Assembly: GCF_004684775.1 (NCBI RefSeq)
Contig: NZ_SRIC01000042.1
Span: 1-42,188, forward strand
Source: Streptomyces sp. MZ04
GTDB taxonomy: Bacteria > Actinomycetota > Actinomycetes > Streptomycetales > Streptomycetaceae
DNA length: 42,188 nucleotides
Direction of reading: 5' to 3'
A program made the translations under genes and the position numbers. The notes under the pieces were generated by a model. It had not been told where the DNA came from, did not search any database, and saw nothing but the letters and a program-made list of their open reading frames with translations. Below are positions 16,567 through 24,197 of the stretch, piece after piece. Each line of letters opens with the position of its first letter. The first letter of the stretch is position 1.

Positions 16567-19500
16567 TCATTCGCCCCCGTCCGGCCGCCCGGCCGCGCCG
16601 TCCAGCGCCGCGAGGATCCACCGCCGTGAGTCCGCCGGGTCGATGACCGCGTCGATCTCCAGGGCGGCCGCCGCGTTCACCGCCTTGCCGTGCTCGTACA
16701 GCTCGGCGACATGCGCCTCGAACACCCGCTGCCGCTCGGCGGGATCGTCGATCGCCGCAAGCTCCTTGCGGTAGCCGAGCCGCACCGCGCCCTCCAGGCC
16801 CATCCCGCCGAACTCGCCGCTCGGCCAGGCCGCCGTCGCCACCGGTGCCCGGGTCGAGCCGCCCATCATGGCCATCGCGCCGAGCCCGTACGCCTTGCGC
16901 AGGACCAGGCTGACGAGGGGCACCCGGAGCTGGGCGCCCGTCACGAAGAGTGCCGCGAAGTGCCGTACCGTCGCGGTCCGTTCGGCGTCCGGGCCGACCA
17001 TGAAGCCCGGTGTGTCGCAGAGCGAGAGGACAGGAAGACCGAACGTGTCGCACAGTCGCAGGAAGCGCTCGGCCTTGTCCGCCGCCTCGCGGTCGATCGC
17101 GCCGCCCAGATGGCCGGGGTTGTTGGCGAGCAGGCCCATCGGGCGGCCCTCGACGCGGACGAGCGCCGTGATGATGCCGACGCCGAAGCCGCGCCGCAGC
17201 TCCAGGACGGAGTCCGTGTCGGCGATGCCGTCGATCGCGGTCCGTACGTCATAGGCGCGGCGCCGGTTCTCCGGGACCGCATGCCGCAGCAGCCGCTCGT
17301 CCGGGGTCTCCCAACTGCCGCCCGCCCCAGGGGCGTACGTGAAGTACGTGAGGTACTTCCGTGCCACCCGCACCGCCTCCGCCTCGTCGGCCACGGCGAT
17401 GTCCACGACGCCGTTCGGCACCTGGACCGACAGCGGGCCGACCTCCTCGGGTCGGAACACGCCGAGACCGCCGCCCTCGATCATCGCGGGGCCTCCCATG
17501 CCGATGCTCGCCTCGGGCGTCGCGATCACCACGTCGCAGCAGCCGAGCAGCGCGGCGTTGCCCGCGAAGCAGCGGCCCGACGCGACGCCCACCAGGGGGA
17601 CTTGTCCGCTCAGCCGCCCCATCTGATGGAACGTCATGACGTCGAGTCCGGCGACGGACGTGGTGTCGGTGTCGCCGGGGCGGCCGCCGCCGCCCTCCGC
17701 GAACAGCACCACCGGCAGCCGCCGTTCCCCGGCCAGTTGCAGCATCCGGTCGGTCTTGCGGTGGTTCTGCAGGCCCTGCGTGCCGGCGAGCACCGTGTAG
17801 TCGTACGACATCGCCACGCACCGCACGCCGTCGATCCGCCCCGTGCCGGTGACCATGCCGTCGGCGGGCGTCGATGCGATCAGGTCGTCGAGGGAGCGGC
17901 GGCGGCGCTGGGCGGCGATCGCCAGCGCGCCGTACTCCGTGAAGGTGCCCGCGTCGCAGAGGTCCTCGATGTTCTCGCGCGCCGTGCGCCGCCCGATGCG
18001 GTGGCGTTTGGCGACGGCTTCGGGGCGCCGCGCGTCGAGGCCGACCGCGTGCCGGGCCAGGGCCTCGGCGAGGTCGGGGCGGATGGCGTCGGGGTCGGCG
18101 GCCTCCTCGGGGAGCAGGTCGCTCACCTCGCCCGCCGCCGACGCGTCGACCGTCACCAGGGGGCGGCCCTCCGCCGTCGTGGCGCCCACGCGCGCGTGCA
18201 GGGCGGTCACGGTGCCGGCGGCGCTCGCGCGCACGACATGCTCCATCTTCATCGCCTCGAGGACGAGCAACTGCTGTCCCGCCGCGACGTGTTCGCCCAC
18301 GGCGACATCGACGGTGACGACCGTGCCCGTCATGGGGGCGGCGACCGTCGCGCCGCCGCCGGCTTCCGCGGGATCGGTGGGCGCCTGCGGAAGCAGCTCC
18401 GCGATGTGCTCCTCCACGAAGGCCGTGTGGGTGCCGCCCGCCGTGAAGCCCGGATGGGCGAGCAGCGTCCACAGCAGCGGGATTCCCGTACGTACGCCCT
18501 CTACGGCGAAGGCGGCCAGCGCGCGCGACGCGCGCTCACAGGCCGCCGCGAAGTCCCCTTGCGGCACATGGGCGATGACCTTCGCGAGGAGGGAGTCGTA
18601 GCGCGCCCCGACCTGCGCCCCGGTGCGGGCCGCCGTGTCCACGCGGATCCCGGCGCCCGTCGGCACGTCGAAGCGGGTGAGTGTGCCGGTCGAGGGCAGT
18701 GCCGAGCCGTCGGCGGCCAGGGACTCGGCGTTGACGCGGGCCTGTACGGCGTAGCCGCGTGGCTCGGGCGGGGGACCGGACAGGCCGAGCGACGCGAGTG
18801 ATTCGCCTGCCGCCAGGCGCAGTTGGGCCGTGACCAGGTCGACGCCCGTCACCTCCTCGGTGACCGTGTGCTCGACCTGGAGGCGCGGGTTCGCCTCGAT
18901 GAAGTGGAACTCCTCGCCCTGGAGCAGGAATTCGAAGGTGCCGAGGCCTACGTAGTCGCACGCGCGGGCCATCCGGAGGGCGGCGTCGATCAGCTGCTCG
19001 CGAACCGTGGGGGAGAGGCCGGGAGCGGGGGCGATCTCGATGAGCTTCTGGTGCCGTCGCTGGGCGCTGCAGTCGCGCTCCCAGAGGTGGCTGACCTCGC
19101 CGGTCGCGTCGCCGATGATCTGCACCTCGATGTGGCGGGCACCGGTCAGCAGCTCCTCGACGTACAACTCGTCCCGGCCGAAGCCCTGCAGGGCCTCCGA
19201 ACGGCAGCGCTCCCAGGCGTCCGCCAGGTCGGCAGGGCGGTGCACGGCGCGCATGCCGCGGCCGCCGCCCCCGCCCAGCGCCTTCACCATCACCGCGCCC
19301 GAAGGGCCGAGCCCGGCAAGGAAGTCGGCGGCATCGGACAGCGTCGTCGGCCCCTGCGTGCCCGCCAGGACAGGCACCCCGAGGCTGACCGCGAGCGCAC
19401 GCGCGCGTGCCTTGTCGCCGAACAGGCCGAGCACTTCGGGGGACGGCCCCACGAACCGCAGCCCGGCGTCCGCGCACCGCGCGGCGAAGTCCGCGTCCTC

Positions 19501-19758
19501 GCTCAGGAAGCCGTAGCCGGGGTGCACCAGCTCGCACCCGGAGCGCCGGGCCGCGGCGACGACCGCCTCCGCGTCCAGATACGCGGCCGGTCCGGAACGG
19601 CCCAACGGCTGTGCCTCATCGGCGAGTTGGACATGGCGCGCGGCCGCTTCGTCCTCCGCGAACACCGCGACGGTGCGCAGCCCGGCCTCCGCCGCTGCTT
19701 GCAGGACGCGGACGGCGATCTCCCCGCGATTGGCGACGAGCACGGCGGCAGAACCCAT
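16567..19758 (-). CDS. Single-chain biotin-dependent acyl-CoA carboxylase
   Basis: A 1063-residue fusion of all parts of an acyl-CoA carboxylase. Domains run: biotin carboxylase (about 3-450; VLVANRGEIAVRV, ATP-grasp glycine loop ALGGGGGRGM, ERDCSAQRRHQK, EANPRLQVEH), biotin carrier (about 470-545; LEAMKMEH with biotinylated Lys504), then carboxyltransferase (about 565-1060; GMVTGTGRIDG, SGRCFAGNAAL, LCDTPGFMVG, MMGGSTRAP). One chain thus carboxylates biotin and transfers the carboxylate to the alpha carbon of an acyl-CoA. Most Streptomyces carboxylases are split into AccA/PccB-type chains; this order matches the single-chain long-chain acyl-CoA carboxylases known from Mycobacterium avium. 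The start at 19758 has AGGAGG eight bases upstream. It is divergent from a broken TetR gene and near an acyl-CoA ligase. Its true acyl substrate is not known. Confidence 0.93.
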   Translation of the reverse strand: MGSAAVLVANRGEIAVRVLQAAAEAGLRTVAVFAEDEAAARHVQLADEAQPLGRSGPAAYLDAEAVVAAARRSGCELVHPGYGFLSEDADFAARCADAGLRFVGPSPEVLGLFGDKARARALAVSLGVPVLAGTQGPTTLSDAADFLAGLGPSGAVMVKALGGGGGRGMRAVHRPADLADAWERCRSEALQGFGRDELYVEELLTGARHIEVQIIGDATGEVSHLWERDCSAQRRHQKLIEIAPAPGLSPTVREQLIDAALRMARACDYVGLGTFEFLLQGEEFHFIEANPRLQVEHTVTEEVTGVDLVTAQLRLAAGESLASLGLSGPPPEPRGYAVQARVNAESLAADGSALPSTGTLTRFDVPTGAGIRVDTAARTGAQVGARYDSLLAKVIAHVPQGDFAAACERASRALAAFAVEGVRTGIPLLWTLLAHPGFTAGGTHTAFVEEHIAELLPQAPTDPAEAGGGATVAAPMTGTVVTVDVAVGEHVAAGQQLLVLEAMKMEHVVRASAAGTVTALHARVGATTAEGRPLVTVDASAAGEVSDLLPEEAADPDAIRPDLAEALARHAVGLDARRPEAVAKRHRIGRRTARENIEDLCDAGTFTEYGALAIAAQRRRRSLDDLIASTPADGMVTGTGRIDGVRCVAMSYDYTVLAGTQGLQNHRKTDRMLQLAGERRLPVVLFAEGGGGRPGDTDTTSVAGLDVMTFHQMGRLSGQVPLVGVASGRCFAGNAALLGCCDVVIATPEASIGMGGPAMIEGGGLGVFRPEEVGPLSVQVPNGVVDIAVADEAEAVRVARKYLTYFTYAPGAGGSWETPDERLLRHAVPENRRRAYDVRTAIDGIADTDSVLELRRGFGVGIITALVRVEGRPMGLLANNPGHLGGAIDREAADKAERFLRLCDTFGLPVLSLCDTPGFMVGPDAERTATVRHFAALFVTGAQLRVPLVSLVLRKAYGLGAMAMMGGSTRAPVATAAWPSGEFGGMGLEGAVRLGYRKELAAIDDPAERQRVFEAHVAELYEHGKAVNAAAALEIDAVIDPADSRRWILAALDGAAGRPDGGE

Positions 19759-19806
19759 GAAGCCCCTCCTGAGATATCCGGCCCCCGAGGGGGCGCCGCC
19801 ATGCTC

Positions 19807-19830
19807 ATTGACATTGGCGTCAACGTCAAT
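19807..19830. promoter_or_regulatory. Inverted-repeat operator between carboxylase and tetR
   Basis: Arms ATTGAC (19807-19812) and GTCAAT (19825-19830) form a perfect inverted repeat with a 12-base centre that contains another GTCAA (19819-19823). Repeated TTGAC/GTCAA half-sites in the 83-bp gap between divergent genes are typical of TetR regulators of fatty-acid catabolism in actinobacteria. It is probably bound by the adjacent TetR protein, which here is frameshifted. This is inferred from position and symmetry only. Confidence 0.6.
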
Positions 19831-19841
19831 ATGCTCGCCGC

Positions 19842-20466
19842 GTGGCACGCGATCAACAGCCCTGGGCAACCCGCACCGCACACGACCGCACTGACGCCCC
19901 GGCCCGCGGACGGCTCCTGGACGCCGCCGAGGCCGTCTTCGCGCGGCGCGGCTACGGCCCGGCGACCATCGCCGACATCACGGCCGAAGCAGAGGTCTCA
20001 CGGGCGGGCTTCTACGTCTACTTCGCCTCCAAGGAGGAGATCTTCCGCGTCCTCGCGGTGCGGGTGCGCGACGCGTTCCTCGCCGCGCAGGACGTGCCGG
20101 GCGTCGACCGGGACGACGCCCTCGAGATCTGCCACGCCTCCACCGCCGCCTTCATCGCCGCACGCCCGACACCTGCCGCTGCTACGGCTGTTGGAGCAGC
20201 AGGCGCAACTCGACGACGACGTACGCGCCCTGTGGCAGGAGACCCAGGAGCGGCCGATCCACCGCTCGGCCCGCTACATCCGCCGCCTGGTCGCCGAGGG
20301 CAGCGCCGCCCCGGTCGCCGATCCCCTGTCCGTCGCCCGCGCGGTCGGCGGCATGAGCATCGAGTTCGCCCGGCGCGCCGCAGCCGACCCACGGACGTAC
20401 GACGCGGCCGTGCGCGACGTCACCGCCATGTTCCTGCACCTGCTCGGAGTCGATCCCCAACGCTGA
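19842..20466 (+). pseudogene. TetR-family regulator with a central frameshift
   Basis: From GTG 19842 the frame reads a complete TetR DNA-binding domain: RLLDAAEAVFARRGYGPATI, then ITAEAEVSRAGFYVYFASKE and IFRVLAVRVRD. At about 20160-20175 (the stretch after TAAFIAA) it loses family character. The ligand-binding half (HLPLLRLLEQQAQ, ALWQETQERP, SIEFARRAAADPRTYDAAV, MFLHLLGVDP) appears in another frame and ends at TGA 20464-20466. The span of 625 bases is one over a whole number of codons, so a one-base gain or two-base loss is implied. The unshifted frame runs on into the ligase gene, giving a regulator without its effector domain. If real, control of the carboxylase-ligase pair is probably lost. 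Confidence 0.82.
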
Positions 20467-20477
20467 GGAGCCGCCCC

Positions 20478-22124
20478 ATGCCCAGCCCCTTGCCCAGCGA
20501 AGACCAGTTGCGAGACCTGCGCGCCCGTCAGGCGAAGGCCAGGCGGGGCCGGCAGGCCGAGACGGCGGAACACCGCGCGGGGACACGCACCGTGCCCGGA
20601 TATGTACGGCACTGGGCGCGGTCCGCACCGGAGCGGCCCGCGCTGGTCTTCGGGGACGAGACGTTCACGTACCGCCAACTCGACGATCTCACCGACCGGT
20701 TGGCGGGCCGGCTCGACGCGCGCGGCGTGCGGGCCGGTGACCGGGTGGGCGTGCAGCTGCCCAACTGTCCGCAGTTCGTGATCGCGATGCTCGCCGTGCT
20801 GCGGACCGGAGCCGTGCACGTACCGGTCAACCCGATGTTCCGGGCGGCGGAGCTGAGCCATGAACTGCGCGACGCGGGACCGGAGATCGTCATCACGCAC
20901 AGCTCGCTCGCGGGCCTGCTCGAGGAGGTGCGCGCGGGAACGGCGGTGCGGGAAGTCCTGGTGGCCGACGACGCCGACGCCTGGGACGCCGCCATCGGAC
21001 ACCCGCCGCTCGGCCGCATCGCCGACGACCTGGACGCCCTTGCCGCCCTCAACTACACCGGCGGCACCACCGGAATGCCCAAGGCGTGCGAGCACACCCA
21101 GCGCCACATGGTCTACACGGCCACCGCCATCGACAACAGCCGCGGCCCGCTGCCGTTCGACGACGGCATCGTCTCGCTCTGCTTCCTGCCGGTCTTCTGG
21201 ATCGCGGGCGAGAACCTCGGCATCCTCGCCCCGCTCGTCTCCGGCGGCACGAGCGTGCTGCTGCCCCGCTGGGACCCGGCCGCCGTGCTCGCGGCGATCG
21301 AGCGGCACCAGGTCACCACCATGGCCGGAACGGTCGAGAACTACCTCGAACTCCTCTCCCACCCCGACTTCGCACGCCACGACCTGAGCTCCCTGACCGC
21401 CCCGCTCACCGTGTCCTTCATCCGCAAGCTCACCCCCGAGCTGCGGGCCCGCTGGCGCACGGCAGTCGGCGACGACAGCGTGCTGCGCGAGGCCTCGTAC
21501 GGCATGACCGAGACCCACACGAGCGACACCAGCACGGTCGGCTTCCAGGACGGCGACCACGACCTGGCGGGCGACGCGACCTTCTGCGGTCTGCCTGCCC
21601 CCGGCACCGACGTCCTGATCGTCGACTTCGAGACCGGCCGTCCGCTGCCGATCGGCGACCCCGGCGAGATCATCGTCCGCGGCCCCTCGGTCCTGACCCG
21701 CTACTGGCGTGCCCCCGAGGCGACGGCGGCGGCACTGCGCGACGGCTGGCTGCACACCGGAGACATCGGCCGCCTCGACGAGGACGGCTGTCTGCACTAC
21801 CTGGGCCGCGACAAGGACATGATCAAGGTGAAGGGCATGAGCGTCTTCCCCGCCGAGGTCGAGACGCTGCTCGCCCGGCACCCGGACGTCCTGGCGGCGG
21901 CCGTCGTCGCCGTCCCGGACGAAGCCGCGGGCCAGCGCCCTTATGCGTACGTGCGCACCGTCCAGGGCAGCGCCCTCACGGCGCGGGAGCTGCGCGACTG
22001 GGCGGCCGGTGCCATGGCGACGTACAAGGTGCCCGCCGTGGAACTCCTCGACGAACTGCCGCTCACCGCCACCGGCAAGATCAAGAAGACGGAGCTTGCG
22101 GCACGGGCCGCGACCAGGCGCTGA
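20478..22124 (+). CDS. AMP-forming acyl-CoA synthetase
   Basis: A 548-residue member of the adenylate-forming superfamily. Motifs in order: P-loop YTGGTTGMPK, the A5 block ASYGMTETH, TGD in WLHTGDIGR, the hinge KDMIKVKGMSVFP and the C-terminal catalytic lysine region TATGKIKK. It converts a carboxylic acid, ATP and CoA to acyl-CoA, AMP and pyrophosphate. ATG 20478 follows AGGAG and lies 11 bases after the TetR stop, so the two are one transcript. With the divergent single-chain carboxylase it suggests acid activation followed by alpha-carboxylation. The acid could be a medium- or long-chain fatty acid or an aromatic acid. The last 44 bases overlap the convergent HAD gene. Confidence 0.93.
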   Translation: MPSPLPSEDQLRDLRARQAKARRGRQAETAEHRAGTRTVPGYVRHWARSAPERPALVFGDETFTYRQLDDLTDRLAGRLDARGVRAGDRVGVQLPNCPQFVIAMLAVLRTGAVHVPVNPMFRAAELSHELRDAGPEIVITHSSLAGLLEEVRAGTAVREVLVADDADAWDAAIGHPPLGRIADDLDALAALNYTGGTTGMPKACEHTQRHMVYTATAIDNSRGPLPFDDGIVSLCFLPVFWIAGENLGILAPLVSGGTSVLLPRWDPAAVLAAIERHQVTTMAGTVENYLELLSHPDFARHDLSSLTAPLTVSFIRKLTPELRARWRTAVGDDSVLREASYGMTETHTSDTSTVGFQDGDHDLAGDATFCGLPAPGTDVLIVDFETGRPLPIGDPGEIIVRGPSVLTRYWRAPEATAAALRDGWLHTGDIGRLDEDGCLHYLGRDKDMIKVKGMSVFPAEVETLLARHPDVLAAAVVAVPDEAAGQRPYAYVRTVQGSALTARELRDWAAGAMATYKVPAVELLDELPLTATGKIKKTELAARAATRR

Positions 22125-22809
22125 GGTCGCTGAGAGAGCCGAGGAAGTCGAGCGCGGCCTGCGCCGTGAACTCGCTCTGCCCGCCCCGCAGCAGCAGCCC
22201 CGCCGACGCGAACGCGGGGGCGTCCGCATGGGCGGCGACATAGGGGATCGCGATGCAGCGCATGCCGGCCGCGTGCGCCGCCGTCGCGCCCGGAGCGGCG
22301 TCCTCCAGGACCACGCAGTCGGCGGGGTCCGCGCCCAGGAGCGCGGCCGCGGCGAGGAAGACGTCGGGGGCGGGCTTGCCGTGCGCGACCTCGTCCGCGG
22401 AGATCACGGTGGTCAGCTGCGCGTCCAGGCCCGTGCCGGAGAGGATCGCGTCGATCGCCGCGCGCGAGGAGCCGGAAGCCACGGCCATCGGCACTCCGGC
22501 GCCGTGCAGCTGCTCCACGAGCTTGCGCATCTCGGGGAAGACGTGGGTGTCCGCGCGGGCCAGGGCGAGATAGCGGCGGTCGAGTTCGGTGAGCAGCTCG
22601 GCGACGGGCACGTCGATGCCGTACCGGTCCTTCCAGGTGGCGAGGGTCTCCTGGGTGCCGATGCCGACGTAGGCCTCGTTGTCCGCCCAGGTGTAATCGA
22701 CGCCCAGCTCGGCGAGCAGCGCGCGTGACGCCTCGTAATAGTTCGGCTCGCTGTCCACGAGCGTGCCGTCGAGATCGAAGATGACCGAGGTGCAGCCGTT
22801 GGTGCTCAT
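22081..22809 (-). CDS. HAD-superfamily phosphatase (beta-phosphoglucomutase-like)
   Basis: A 242-residue HAD hydrolase starting at ATG 22809 (MSTNGCTSVIFDLDGTLVDS). Motif I FDLDGT holds nucleophile Asp12 and acid/base Asp14; motif II is the serine in VASGSS; motif III is the lysine in HGKPAPD; motif IV is VLEDAAPG. A four-helix cap (about 25-90) marks subclass I, as in phosphoglycolate phosphatases and beta-phosphoglucomutases. It hydrolyses a small phosphorylated metabolite, not identifiable here. An in-frame ATG at 22839 would add ten residues but overlaps the Lrp gene. It is convergent with the ligase gene, overlapping by 44 bases. Confidence 0.9.
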   Translation of the reverse strand: MSTNGCTSVIFDLDGTLVDSEPNYYEASRALLAELGVDYTWADNEAYVGIGTQETLATWKDRYGIDVPVAELLTELDRRYLALARADTHVFPEMRKLVEQLHGAGVPMAVASGSSRAAIDAILSGTGLDAQLTTVISADEVAHGKPAPDVFLAAAALLGADPADCVVLEDAAPGATAAHAAGMRCIAIPYVAAHADAPAFASAGLLLRGGQSEFTAQAALDFLGSLSDLSAWSRPVPQAPSS

Positions 22810-22835
22810 GCCGTCCAGCATGCCAAAGGCCCGGC

Positions 22836-23318
22836 TCACCGCTGCCCGGCCGCGGCCCGCCCGATCGACTCGACCAGCGGAAGCAGCCGGTGCGGCACGC
22901 GCTCGCGCAGCGCCATCTCCGTACGGGTGCGCACCACGCCCGGCAGTTGGATCAGCTGCTGGATGACGTCTTCCAGGTGGCCGTTGTCCCGGGCGACCAC
23001 GCGGGTCAGCAGGTCGCCGCCGCCGGTGATCGAGAAGGCCTCGATGATCTCGGGCACGGCGGCCAGCGCGTCGCCCACCTCGTCCAGATGCCCCTGGGTG
23101 ACCTCGATGTGCACGAAGGCGAGGACCGGGTGGCCGAGCGCGGCGGGGGAGAGCGAAGGACCCGTCCCGGTGATCACACCGTCCCGCTCGAGCCGGTCGA
23201 GCCGGGCCTGCAGGGTGCCGCGGGCGACACCGAGTACGCGAGCGTACTCACGGACACTGGTGCGCGGCTGCTCCAGGAGCAGCCGCAGGATGCGGGTGTC
23301 GAGTTCGTCGACGGCCAT
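22836..23318 (-). CDS. Lrp/AsnC-family transcriptional regulator
   Basis: A 160-residue protein with an N-terminal winged helix-turn-helix (LDTRILRLLLEQPRTSVREY and VARGTLQARLDRLERDGVI, about 5-60) and a C-terminal RAM effector domain (AFVHIEVTQGHLDEV, SITGGGDLLTRVVARD). Lrp/AsnC proteins form octamers that respond to amino acids. The start ATG 23318 matches the family length. The 90-bp region upstream carries GTATACAG at about 23369-23376 on the minus strand, a plausible -10-like element and possible autoregulatory site. Lying 27 bases upstream of the HAD gene, it may be co-transcribed with it. No obvious amino acid gene is adjacent, so the regulon is unknown. Confidence 0.92.
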   Translation of the reverse strand: MAVDELDTRILRLLLEQPRTSVREYARVLGVARGTLQARLDRLERDGVITGTGPSLSPAALGHPVLAFVHIEVTQGHLDEVGDALAAVPEIIEAFSITGGGDLLTRVVARDNGHLEDVIQQLIQLPGVVRTRTEMALRERVPHRLLPLVESIGRAAAGQR

Positions 23319-23408
23319 GGTGCGGGTCTTTCAGGTGTACGAAAAATGCGGAGCTGATCGGTGGTGACTGTATACGCAGCCCGCGCCGCGCCGGACGATC
23401 CCCGCGCC

Positions 23409-24197
23409 TCACGCGTCCCGTACCCGCAGCAGCACCCCGCCCATGACCAGCGCCGCTGCCGCGTAGGCGGCGAGGACCCCGATGCCCGCCCAAGGGCCGA
23501 TCGGCAGCCGGTCCAGGTCGATCGTCGCCTGGATCGCGAGGCCGGCCGTCGCGGGCGCCGCCCGCCGTGCGTTCTCCTGCCAGTCGGGGTCGGCAAGGAG
23601 ACCTGCGAGCAGCGGGAAGGCGTAGAAGAGGGCCAGGGCCGTGGTGACGGCGGTCGCCGTGTCGCGCAGGGCCGTGGCCGCGCCCAGGCCGGTCAGGGCC
23701 GTGAGCGTGAGGTAGAGGACCGTGCCCGCGGCCGCGCGTACGGTCGGTCCATCCGTCAGCGCGGGTGCCGCGAAGCCGTCGGCGGACAGCAGCAGCCGGC
23801 CCGCGAGCAGCGCGCCGAGCACGCCGACGGTGCTCGCCGCCGCGGTCAGGGAGCAGAGCACCACCGCCTTGGCCGCGAGGACCCGTACCCGGCCCGGTTC
23901 CGTCGTGAGGGTCGTGCGGATGGTGCCCGTGCCGTACTCGCCGCTCATCGTGAGCACCGCGAGGACGACGACCGCGCCCTGGCCCAGCCACACCCCGGTC
24001 AGACTGAGCTTGACCGTGTCCTCGTGGCAGTCGGCCGGGACCGGGCAGTCACCCGCGGTCAGCGACGCGGTGGAGGCGACGCCCGCCAGGACCGTCAGGG
24101 CGATCAGGGCGAACAGCAGCCACCAAGTGCTGTGCAGCGTACGGAGTTTGGTCCACTCGGCATGCAGCGCGCCGAGCGAGCGCTCGGCGCTCCTCAT
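23409..24197 (-). CDS. ABC-2 type transporter permease
   Basis: A 262-residue membrane protein starting MRSAERSLGALHAEWTKLRT, with GAGGGA ahead of ATG 24197. It has six predicted hydrophobic segments (TWWLLFALIALTVLAGV near 33-50; AVVVLAVLTMSGEYGTG; a segment ending LGALLAGRLLLS; VLYLTLTALTGLGAA; LALFYAFPLLAGLLA; GVLAAYAAAALVMGGVLL). The SGEYGTGTIRTTLTTEPGR loop is typical of actinobacterial ABC-2 permeases. Its start overlaps the stop of the upstream permease (ATGA), so the two permeases are made stoichiometrically as the membrane half of one exporter. The substrate is unknown. Such systems often expel antimicrobial peptides or lipophilic drugs. Confidence 0.9.
   Translation of the reverse strand: MRSAERSLGALHAEWTKLRTLHSTWWLLFALIALTVLAGVASTASLTAGDCPVPADCHEDTVKLSLTGVWLGQGAVVVLAVLTMSGEYGTGTIRTTLTTEPGRVRVLAAKAVVLCSLTAAASTVGVLGALLAGRLLLSADGFAAPALTDGPTVRAAAGTVLYLTLTALTGLGAATALRDTATAVTTALALFYAFPLLAGLLADPDWQENARRAAPATAGLAIQATIDLDRLPIGPWAGIGVLAAYAAAALVMGGVLLRVRDA

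Noticed and set aside
16690..18801. A 703-codon plus-strand open frame opposite the carboxylase
   Set aside because: Shadow of the carboxylase; composition is typical of antisense frames in high-GC genes.
20155..20180. Programmed ribosomal frameshifting in the TetR gene
   Set aside because: There is no slippery heptamer or obvious downstream pseudoknot, and the many other lesions in the window make ordinary mutation or error more likely.
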